53,521 bases of DNA from Gnetum montanum (lineage: Eukaryota; Streptophyta; Gnetopsida; Gnetales; Gnetaceae), in NCBI GenBank assembly GCA_015680685.1, contig MNCI01006908.1, positions 1-53,521 on the forward strand, read 5' to 3'. Position numbers and translations under genes: made by a program. The notes under the pieces are model-generated. The model was not told the DNA's origin. It was given only the letters and a program-made list of their open reading frames with translations, and searched no databases. Positions 45,601-53,521 of the stretch are shown in pieces. The first letter of the stretch is position 1; each line of letters starts with the position of its first letter.

Positions 45601-45948
45601 AATCACATCACTCCTTTTCTCGAACAGGCTTCAATGCTACCATTGCATGGGTGCCAGCCTGCCACCTCATCATCGGCCCCGAAATTATCCGAAGGTCCTG
45701 ACCCAAGCTCCGCCAACCCTGCACTGGAAAGCCCCTGAAAGCCCCTGCCACTCCCCTCAAGCTTTCCCTGTCCCAAAGGTACCACCACCTAGGGTTGTCC
45801 CCTCTGGGCCAGTTGCCCCATCACTGAGCCTGCTCCCACTATCCGCTCCCTACAACTCCTCACCGGTCCTGCCTACGCCTCCATTAGTCCTCCTGCCTGT
45901 GTGCCCGCTCCCCTTTCCCGCCCATGACTTCCAATTCCTAACCTGTCC
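45600..45948 (-). pseudogene. LINE L-D: ORF1 N-terminal remnant fused to RT
   Basis: On the minus strand a Gly/Ser-rich stretch (LGQGKLEGSGRGFQGLSSAG) resembles in composition the G-rich ORF1 start of L-E (47590-47800). The jump from this to the RT 'APGPxG' motif marks an internal deletion. The assignment to ORF1 is by position and composition only. Confidence 0.4.
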
Positions 45949-46140
45949 GCTGGAATCTTTGTTGAATTTAAGCTTAAATAGATTATTTTCAGCATATTTT
46001 CTTTATATACTGAAAGTGTTTGCCATCAGAAAACTACATTTTCAGCCAAATAATATAAATTTTGAACTGAGTTTAGAATGGCTATTCAAAGCTGTCTCTG
46101 TGAAGCTGTATGATATTTGATTTCTTTCTTATGATATCAG

Positions 46141-47345
46141 TGCATGTTCTTACCCAGTAAACAGTGCACAAAGAAGAACGTATTTTTGTATTCTTCTGTT
46201 ACCAGTAGCACGCAGTTGGCCTATGGATACAATGGTACGTTTTTAAGGGTTACTTTCATTACATTTTTTTACATAAAATGCTTCTTCCATTGGGTTCATG
46301 ATTTTCAACTGCTGATTGTTTGATGCATCTAAGCAGGTAGGAAAAGGCAAAAAGGATGGAAATCACCTATGAATTGTGCTAGACAAACAGATCAAGAAAA
46401 ACCCAAAATCATTGGTATAATTGATTAATAAGCATAAAATTTGCTGAGAAAGATATTTCTTTTTAATTTTTTTTCTTCTGCTTGTTTTAATCATTCACAA
46501 TGAATCTGAAATTTGCAATGTTGATGGGCTTAAAATTATTGATATCTGTTGCTGTGAAATGTCTTACACATTAAAGTCTGCATTGAAGACATTATAGTAA
46601 TAATGTTTTCCCTGTCTACAAAATAATTTTATCTTATTCTGGTGACATATTCACTGTTCAATTTATAATCACTTTTGGTGGTGCAAAATGCAACCGTGAA
46701 ATAGCACTTGTTATATTTACCTTTCGTTTACTGGTAATTTTGTTTTTGTTTTCCTTTGTTAAGTTCTTTCAGCTTTGATATGTTAACAATGAATGTATTT
46801 TTATTAAAATATTTTATAAGCGTAAACTTTTGTTTTAGACCGTTAGTAGGAAGTTTTTGTTTAAAAACGACCATTGCATTTCTGTTTTTTAGAGCAGGAG
46901 GGAAGGGACGGTAACACGGAACACCAAACATATAACTTATCTGGTAACAAAGAAGCAAATGCTGGTCCTATTCACTTACAGAGAAGCAGAAAGGCAACAA
47001 TAACTGAGAAAGCTGAGAAAATTGTTGATCTTGCCGTGAATTTTATTGCCTCGGCTGGTGAACTAAAGGATGAAACCACAGGAGATGAAGTTACAAAACA
47101 AAAAGCTATGGCTTTTAAAACAGTTGTATTCTGGGTGAGTGCTATTTTCAAGAAAGAATTGTCTGTTATGTTTCTGGTTAAGCTTTGCAAATTTTATAAA
47201 TGTTTTAATTGAATTAATTGCATTCTTTTTCAATTCTTTCAAGACATCCTTGGGCATAATCAGTGCAGGTTTGTTCTGCAGTAGTTTTTGGGTCTGTTAT
47301 TGGATTAAAGGATGGTACAAGCAAGGCATCAGAATTTTTTGCAGG
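46141..47345 (+). CDS. TerC: TerC-family thylakoid membrane protein, four N-terminal exons
   Basis: Exons 46141-46234, 46337-46414, 46893-47134 and 47269-47345, with GT-AG introns of 102, 478 and 134 bp. They join in phase: AAT-G|GT-AGG, ATT-G|AG-CAG, TGG|GTT. The first two exons give a Ser/Lys/Arg-rich transit-peptide-like start (MFLPSKQCTKKNVFLYSSVT; RKRQKGWKSPMNCARQTDQE). The third gives a charged linker ending AMAFKTVVFW. The fourth gives the first TerC membrane segment (VCSAVVFGSVIGLKDGTSKA, then SEFFA). This strongly resembles the 'KTVAFWVC.AVAFG.GLG.K(E/D)G..KASEFFAG' start of plant TerC, required for thylakoid membrane protein insertion. The rest of the TerC domain lies beyond the window, after LINE L-E. 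No damage is seen. The start may be Met 46144 or lie in the candidate exon at 19232. Confidence 0.85.
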
Positions 47346-47589
47346 GTAGGTTGTGAGCATTCAAGTACTTTCATTTTATTTTTCTTTTACTACCAATGAT
47401 TTTCGTATCATCAATGCATGAAAAAGTGGGATCTGGAATGCATTTGGTTCAGTATATTACTAAATATAGAAAAAAGACCTTTTTATCACTGGTAAAAAAT
47501 CATTATTAATAAAATAAAATTTGAAGTGCAAACAGAATCGTTTTGGGATTTAAGACATCAACTAAGTGGCAGATTATAAACTAGAGCGG

Positions 47590-49005
47590 GAGTGGGTGCG
47601 GCAGGAGGCAATGAAGGGGCAGGTGTTGGGGCATGTGGGGATCTAGGTGCGGAGGTTGGTAGGGAGCTTAGTGGTGAGGATGTTGGTGGTGCCTTGGAGG
47701 GGCTGGGCTGGGTTGAGGGTTGGCTAGTGGACCATGTTGTCGGCTTTGGCAACTTGGGCAGCGGAGATGTTGTCGAGAGTGAGAGTGGATTGTGGGATGG
47801 GGATGATGCCGTGAGTGTCTTTAGTGCTTCTTCATGGGTTGAGGGCTCCTTGTGGTTGCAAGTGCCTTGTTTGCCCTTGAAGGGCATGCGTACTGTTAAG
47901 CAAAGTCTTATTGGCCGTTTTGTGTCTAGTGGAGTGCGACCTAAGATGGAACTCATTTGAAAGTGGGTTGTTGCAACCTGGAAATTGGAGAATGTTGGGG
48001 TGATGACCTTGATGGAGGAACTTGTCCTCTTTGTCTTCAAGAGTGTTGAGGATCGGGATTGAGTGCTCCTGGGGGACCCATGGTTTTTTGGCGCTAGAGG
48101 CCTGGCCCTTATGTTGTGGTGCTTGGGTGCACATAGGGACCTAGACCTCTTCCCTCGTGCACCAGTATGCATTAGGGTCTTAGGGATCCCCTGGGAACTT
48201 TGGACACCATCATTTTAAAAATATTTGGCTGCGTTCTTCGGAGAGTTTATTGCACTTGATAAGTTTACCATGTTAATGGACTGCTTGTGCTTCGCCAGAT
48301 TTTGTGTTTGGAGGTCCCTCTCTCCAAGGGACGTCATCAAGGAGGTCATTTTGGACTTGTTGTCTAGGGAAGAGCATATTCTAGTTGAGTATGCAAACTT
48401 GTTGACTGATACATCCTCAGTGGCTTTGGCCGTAGGCCAACCTCATTGCACAATTTGCGGGAAGCCAAACCATCTTGCAGTGGCCTGCAAGGTTAGAATA
48501 GGGACTCTTGCTAACAGGCATGCAAACAAGGATAGATGGATGAAGGTGAAGCGGCAGGGCTATAAGGAGGCCAAGGGGTGTTTGGGCCATGGGCTGTGGC
48601 CAGGTTGGTGGCCTCGGGCTGCTGAGTCCCTAGGTGGGCCCAAGGTTGATAAGCTCGATAATGTGGGTGCGATCATAGTCCTTGTGGTGCCCCTGATGTT
48701 GAGCCCTAGGAAACCTCTCGAGGAGGGGTTTTCCACACCTTTGGATTCTCTTGATAACGGGAAAGGGTTGCTGTCACTTAGGGACTGTGTGTCGGTGGTG
48801 CATGAATTTGCCACACTGAGTATGGGGGAGGTTTCCTAACCAAATGTGGAGAATGAGGGTGGGTTTTGGGTTTTGGTGGATTTGGGGAAGCTCGATAGAC
48901 CACCCACACCACTGGTACACAATAGGTAGATAGTTGGAAATTGACTTGGGAATTCAAATGACCTTGAAAAAGTTTTATAGAAAACGGTCTACAAGGAGAC
49001 CATGA
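47590..49005 (+). pseudogene. LINE L-E ORF1: DUF4283-like domain and CCHC knuckle
   Basis: A Gly/Val-rich N-terminus (GAGVGACGDLGAEVGREL), then the DUF4283-like core: TVKQSLIGRFVSSGVRPKME, LLGDPWFFGARGLALMLW, GIPWELWTPSF, AAFFGEFIALDKFTMLMDCL and FARFCVWRSLSPRD. A CCHC knuckle CTICGKPNHLAVAC lies near 48450-48490. The end is EIDLGIQMTLKKFYRKRSTR with TGA at 49003-49005, overlapping the ORF2 ATG at 49002. A handful of TGA/TAG/TAA stops interrupt it. Role as for the other ORF1 copies: presumed RNA-binding partner of the LINE RNA. Confidence 0.85.
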
Positions 49006-52000
49006 AGATCATGACCTAGAATTGTAGGGGCCAGGGTACCCCTTAAAAGCATCATACCTTGAAGGAGATTGTGCATAAATAATAGTGTGATGCAGCAAAG
49101 AGAATCTTGGTTGTTATAGTGGGATGGGTGGCAGGTTCATTAGGTGGCCAACTGTGGGAGGACTAGAGGATTGGCTGTCTTGTCTAGGCATTCCTTCCAG
49201 TTTTTGGATTCCTTGGATTGGAGCATCTTTGTTTGGCTGGCTTCTTTGGGCCTTTGGCTCACAAACTTCTATGGGGCTTAAAATTGGGAGGAGTAGTTAA
49301 AAGAGCTTTAGAGGATTGCCTTGATCATTCTCGATCAATGTGGGTGGATTCGTGTTGGGGATTTCAACTAGAGATTGCATGCCTGGGAAAAATTGGAAGG
49401 GGATTGTGATGTCCCCCTGGTAGTGAGCAGTTTGTACAATTTCTCCACTTGCATGACCTTGTGGATGTGGATATTGGGGACTGCCTCTATACTTGGAGCA
49501 ATCAAAGGCAGGGAAGAGGTAGGGTGATGTCACATATTGACAAGGTGTGGGTTAGCTTTGCTATCTTGCTTGAGCAGGATGTGCAAGTCATAGCGAAAGA
49601 AAGACATACTTCAGATCACTGGTCATTGATGTGTCAGATAGGGCAATGGTCTCACCATTCAAGTTTGAGAGGACTTGGCTCTTGAAGCCTTGGCTAGTTG
49701 CTTGTGACTGGAATCTGGGATAGATATCCATTGGGAGGGGATCCTTGAGACTTCCTAAAAAACAACCTAAACCTCTTGAAGAAGGAGATTTGTTCCAAGA
49801 GAAATTAGGAGAAATACACCTTTCGAATGCATCGTAGGATGTTGTAGAAGCAACTAGTGGATGTTCAAGTGAGGTAGGAGGCTGGGGAGTCTTTGGTCCA
49901 TGAAGAGCAGGAACTCCTAGTAGAATTACAAAAGCTTGATAAGGGGGAAGTTGATTATTGGTGCCAATGTTCTAGAAATAGATGGCTAAAGGATAGGGAC
50001 AAGCCTACCTGTTTCTTCTTCTTCGTAGCTAAGGCGAACAATCTTTCGAAGAAGGTGCCTCAGTTAATTCAAGAAGAGGTGGAACTGGTTTAGGCGCAGG
50101 ACATTGCATAGGCTTTTCAGGCCTATTGGGCCAACATTTGGTGGGGTAGGGATAGGCTTCCACTATTGGTCTCGATATAATTTGTGCTCATTGGGGAGGA
50201 TAATTGTATGCTGCTTGCACCTTTCACCTGGTGTGATTTGCAAGATGTCATGACTGACTTGAAGCTTGGCAAGGCTCTAGGCCCCGATGGGTGGCTTATT
50301 GAGTTTTTCAGGGAGTTCATGGACATTCTCAAAAGGAATGTGCTTGATGCTTTCAATGCCATGCTTAGATGGAGACAAATTTGATGTGAGATCAGTTGTT
50401 CTAGGATTGTGCGTATACCGAAGACCATAGAACCCACTGACCCTTCCCAATTTCGTCCCATTAGGGTGTGTAACATGTTACTTCAGCTATTTACAAAGAT
50501 GATTGTGAGGCGATTGGCTTTGCTCATGCTTGGGCTTTTGAGTAGTAATTAGGCAGGATTTGTAAAAGAGATTTTTGTAGGACCAAGTGATCTTGCTACA
50601 AGAAATCTTGCACTCCTTGCACACAACGTGCTATCCAAGTATGTGCCTTAAATTGGACATCACTAAAGCTTATGATACCATTAGTTGGGAAGCCATGAGG
50701 GAAATTATGACTAGCAAGGGATTTTGTTCTAGTTTTGTTGATCTCTGCGTTCTCCGTGAATCCTTCGTTGCCTACTCTTTTGATCTCAAAGGTAGGCTTT
50801 GGGTTTTCCTCCCCAAGTAGAGGCCTCAGGCAAGGGGATCATTTGTTCCCTTATTTGTTTATCCTTGTCATGGATACCCCACAAGCATATTGCAAAGTAG
50901 AGGGGGTTCATGGGCTGCACATTGCTAGTGTGACTATTTGATGGAGCATTACGCCGATGATACTATTCTTTTTACCAAGGCCACAGTGTCTTAAGCTTTG
51001 GCGATGGACAAGGCCCTAAATCGGATGGCCCAGGAAATTGGGTTGGAGATCAATAGGGCAAATTTGGGATTGTATATGACCAATACGGATGGTAGAATTG
51101 AGGGGTGAATCACTCAGTTGTTGGGTGTTCTATCGGGACTGAACATGACTCTTATCTTGGGTTCCCTATTTTTGCTTGGCATAGATGGTGTGCATGGCTC
51201 AAGCTGGTTTAACAGTTATAACAATGGATTGGCAACTAGATGATGCAATTTCTAACAAAAAAGGGGAGAATCCTTCTTGCTATGGTGGTCCTATTTGCCA
51301 TTGCCAGATTCAGGGCATCGGTTGCCTCCCCTCGAAGAACATTGTGTGCAAGGTGGATAAGTTGATTTGCAGGTTCATTTAGTTTTTTTTTTTTGGGGGG
51401 GGGGGGAGTGGGGAAGGGGGTGACCAGATGCACCTAGTGAGTTGGGATACTGTGGCCAGGCCTAGAGAGGCGGATGGCCTTGGGATTCTCAAGTTTGCAG
51501 ACATTGTTCTCATGGGGTAGTAGAAGCTTGTGCATTGGTTACTCTAGGTGGAGATTGACCAAGTGCAATGGATAAGAGTCATGAATAATGAGTACCAACG
51601 TTGGATGGTGGGACATCATGATTCACTCATTTGGCATTCGTTATGTCATCATGTTTGCCATATGATGCATTTGGGTATGATGGAGGTGCTTTCTCACCTC
51701 ATCATTAAACATCAGTATTTGATGATCTCAGTCTAAATGCCAATATGGCATGGTAGGCTACTTGATAAGATAAAGGTTTTTCTTTGGTTGGTGAACCATG
51801 CAACTCTCCTAGTTTAGGTTGAATTGAAGAGACATGGGTTAAACATTGAAGATGGGTGTCCTTCTTGTTTTCAGCAACTTGAGATGTGGAGACAATTTGC
51901 ATTTGAATGTCCCTTCACTAGCACCACTTGGTGGGCTACTAGGATCTCTGTGCCTATCCAGCTTTACGATGACTCAAAGGCCACATTGATCCTATGGAGC

Positions 52001-52065
52001 ATGTGGTGGTATCATAACCATTTAATATTATGGTAGTTGCCTCTACCGTTGCCTGTGTAGGTGGT
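49002..52065 (+). pseudogene. LINE L-E ORF2: endonuclease, RT, zf-RVT
   Basis: Starts MKIMT*NCRGQGTP (the usual SWNCRG with W changed to stop). The endonuclease shows VGDFN*RLHAWEKI and the final TSDHWSLMCQI. RT: CMLLAPFTWCDLQDVMTDLK, GPDGWLIEFFREFMDI, QVILLQEILHSLHT (near 50585), CLKLDITKAYDTISWEAMRE, GLRQGDHLFPYLFILVMDT and EHYADDTILFTKA (YADD intact at 50950-50961). zf-RVT is near 51824-51920 (CPSCFQQLEMWRQFAFEC), where the usual His is Gln. A T12-G12 run at 51383-51406 replaces part of the thumb region. Confidence 0.85.
51383..51406 (+). repeat. T12-G12 homopolymer pair inside LINE L-E
   Basis: Twelve T followed by twelve G, between ...DKLICRFI and a decayed QMHLV segment, where L-D reads NFMWSEGKGESKMHLI. 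So it is an expansion inside former coding sequence, or a sequencing artefact. Confidence 0.85.
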
Positions 52066-52129
52066 TGCTGCGGGTGTGAGGTAGTGGAGGGAGGCAATTG
52101 TTAGCATGAACATTACATTGACTTCCTCT

Positions 52130-53410
52130 CATTGCTGGTGGGAGACCTCAACTTACCAAATGGTGCTTTTTTTGCTAATTGGCATGTGGAGTCTACTACT
52201 TTCCACAGTGTTAGGATTGATCTCATCGAGGAGGTGTTGGCATGGGTTCTTGGTGTGCAGGTTAGCGGGGAGGTTGTGCTACCCACAGGAAGAGCCCTCT
52301 AGAATGCGAAGGCTTTCTTCCTTGGGTTTGTGTCGTGGACTGCAAGTGAGTAGGTGCCCAAATCTGCGCTATCTTAGTTTTGGTAGAATGCTGTGGAGCT
52401 GATTGAGTGGTTTTTTGTGTAGTTGGGGAATGTGTGGAAGTTGTAGGGGGTGCACTTCTTGTTTCTTAGATGTCTGTGTATGGGAAGGATGGTCAACATC
52501 CCTAAGTTTTTTTGACATCCTTGTGGCGTAGGAGGCTAGGGAGGCACTCGGGGCTCATTCTTGCCTTGTGGCAAGTTGCTATGCTAGTGCATGTGCTGCG
52601 GGCACCGTTAGGCCCTATAACTCGGTCTACGTTCGACGATGTCGCGTGGAGGAGGTTGTGTTGAGGCAAGAGTAATGGCAGGTTCTGCCATTGGGGGAGG
52701 TTCTTGCCTTTGGGTGGGCTACCTCGTCCGACAGACAGAACCAGGAGAACCAACAACATGTTATCGATAGGGCCATATAGGAGGTTGCCATGGTGGAGTG
52801 CTTTGAGGAATGGTGGGAACAGGAGACCCAATAGCATATGGCCAAGATTGCTATGGAGGAGGCTGCCCTTAGGGTGTGCAGGGAGGAGCAGAGGATTTAG
52901 GAAGCTAAGTGGTAGGTGAGGGAGGAGGCTTTCTAGAGGCAGTTGTAGTAGATTAAGTTTCCTCATCAGGAAATGGTTAAGGAGCTTTGACGGCAACAGA
53001 AGATGGAGGATGCGGCTGCTAGGTTTGCTTTTGAGGAAGAGCTCCATAGGGAGTTGAAAGTGGAAATCCAGTAGGAGGAGCTCAATAGATAGGTGTAGGA
53101 GCAAGAGGATGAGATGTAGCGGGAGAATAAGCACATGGAGAATGAATGACAACAACAACAACAAGACTATGTGCATGAGCATAATGCTAGCACTTGGCTA
53201 TGGGAGGGGAAATGCCCTTATGTCAGGATGAACATTAATTGGCACTCTTCTTGGTAGGTGCTCAGGAGGTTCATTTGGTAGACTTTCGCAAAGGGAATGC
53301 CGTGGCTAGGGTGCGAAAGGTAGAGGTGTTCAAGAATATCCAGCAAGCCATGGCATTCGTTGATATTGAGGAGCATCAGGCAATGCTTGAGCTCATCCAT
53401 ATGTAGCTTT
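52130..53410 (+). pseudogene. LINE L-E: ORF2 extension
   Basis: Globular block, with stops: DLNLPNGAFFANWHVESTTF, RIDLIEEVLAWVLGVQVSGE, VVLPTGRAL*NAKAFFLGFV, LGNVWKL*GVHFLFLRCL (52140-52480). A long Glu/Gln coiled coil follows (52780-53190; HMAKIAMEEAALRVCREEQR, RQQKMEDAAARFAFEEELHR). The C-terminal motif KNIQQAMAFVDIEEHQAMLE, LIHM is at 53330-53400. About 100 bp between zf-RVT and the block appears deleted relative to L-B to L-D, with a frame change. The order of the three blocks matches L-B and L-D. Confidence 0.6.
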
Positions 53411-53521
53411 GCCTTGCCTGCAAGTGTGCATGGCTGCCATGGCACATTTGAGAGGCATGTTCTTTTTTTTATCGTTCACTTTTTGGTTTGGTTATGCTTA
53501 GATGGCTGGACACGTTGTGTT

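Larger units (their letters stand above)
41941..45948 (-). mobile_element. LINE copy L-D with perfect 15-bp target duplication
   Basis: Flanked by GCTGGAATCTTTGTT at 41926-41940 and 45949-45963. It inserted on the minus strand and is 4008 bp. It contains ORF1 N-terminal-type G-rich sequence (45948-about 45600) joined directly to the RT part of ORF2, then zf-RVT, the extension and 3' UTR. The DUF4283, CCHC and endonuclease regions are absent, so it carries an internal deletion. YADD is intact but stops are present. Confidence 0.9.
19244..46140 (+). other. Candidate 26.9-kb intron 1 of the TerC gene
   Basis: Bounded by GTATGG at 19244 and the pyrimidine-rich acceptor TTTCTTTCTTATGATATCAG ending at 46140. 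It is filled with LINE copies L-A to L-D, a gypsy remnant, a second LINE family and tandem repeats. Stretches 19244-20837, 22193-23435, 23584-24636, 24829-26200 and 26690-27040 are AT-rich intron-like DNA in which I see no genes. The link between 19243 and 46141 is inferred from phase and signal quality. Confidence 0.4.
47582..53521 (+). mobile_element. LINE copy L-E, runs off the right edge
   Basis: Plus-strand L1-type element inside the intron after TerC exon 47269-47345. It carries ORF1 (about 47590-49005), ORF2 (49002-about 52065), and the ORF2 extension (52130-about 53400), all full of stops. It is the most complete 5' end of the family in this window: the G-rich ORF1 N-terminus is present. 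The 5' limit is approximate and the 3' UTR is beyond the window, so a target duplication cannot be checked. Confidence 0.8.

Noticed and set aside
45500-46120. 206-codon plus-strand Pro-rich frame
   Set aside because: It crosses the L-D insertion edge (45948) and its target duplication, so it is a chance frame antisense to the LINE.
47241-47281. Alternative acceptors for the fourth TerC exon (after 47242 and after 47280)
   Set aside because: Only the acceptor ending at 47268 gives the phase-0 reading VCSAVVFGSVIGLKDG that continues the TerC membrane segment; the others shift frame.
47558-48172. 204-codon minus-strand frame rich in Pro/Ser/Thr
   Set aside because: Antisense of L-E ORF1, whose plus-strand DUF4283 and CCHC motifs are clear.
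52502-53182. 226-codon Leu/His-rich minus-strand frame
   Set aside because: Antisense of the Glu/Gln coiled coil of L-E; leucine-rich because the sense strand is Glu/Gln-rich.
1-53521. CRISPR arrays, bacterial operons, rRNA or tRNA genes
   Set aside because: No regularly spaced palindromic repeats, no Shine-Dalgarno-spaced gene strings, and no cloverleaf or rRNA core sequence was recognised by eye; a tRNA/rRNA scan would be decisive.

Overview
This is nuclear DNA of a land plant with a large, repeat-rich genome. The evidence is spliceosomal GT-AG introns, a chloroplast-targeted TerC-family gene, and plant-type Ty3/gypsy and L1-type (LINE) retroelements. The very long intron filled with retroelements would suit a gymnosperm (conifer, cycad or Ginkgo grade), but nothing here proves the lineage. 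Nearly every coding trace apart from the TerC exons is a decayed retroelement.

Region 1-18.7 kb is a nest of old elements. The 5' half of a Ty3/gypsy element (minus strand: LTR, PBS, gag, protease, start of RT) occupies 1-4417 and cuts the end of an older 'putative plant transposon protein' gene (4440-7260). A gypsy integrase remnant (9324-10186) abuts a lone LTR (10187-11078), which abuts a LINE RT fragment (11079-11245). At 14265-18332 a gag-only LTR element with a GTTTC target duplication splits an older LINE ORF2 (13733-14264 and 18338-18690).

Region 18.7-47.4 kb appears to be the 5' part of one host gene on the plus strand. Four exons at 46141-46234, 46337-46414, 46893-47134 and 47269-47345 join in phase and encode the transit peptide, linker and first membrane segment of a thylakoid TerC homologue. 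A plausible promoter with two inverted G-boxes and a leader exon ending at 19243 lie upstream. If that link is right, intron 1 is about 26.9 kb and holds most of the transposons.

The most interesting content is one L1-type LINE family present five times: 20853-22177 (-), 27818-33845 (-), 36226-41445 (+), 41941-45948 (-) and 47582-53521+ (+), called L-A to L-E. ORF1 is a DUF4283-like plus CCHC protein. Its stop overlaps the ORF2 start as ATGA in all three copies where the junction survives. ORF2 has endonuclease, RT and zf-RVT domains. It then continues, in the same frame in three copies, into an unusual extension: a conserved globular block ending near QSSNGSKLQGIHF, a long coiled coil, and a terminal AAFVDTEHH-type motif. 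L-B lies inside a 5'-truncated LINE of another family, which lies inside a gypsy LTR, each level marked by a target duplication.

There are no credible rRNA, tRNA or CRISPR features. The window contains one 522-base N gap and four single-N joins, one of which has a duplicated 41-bp overlap.
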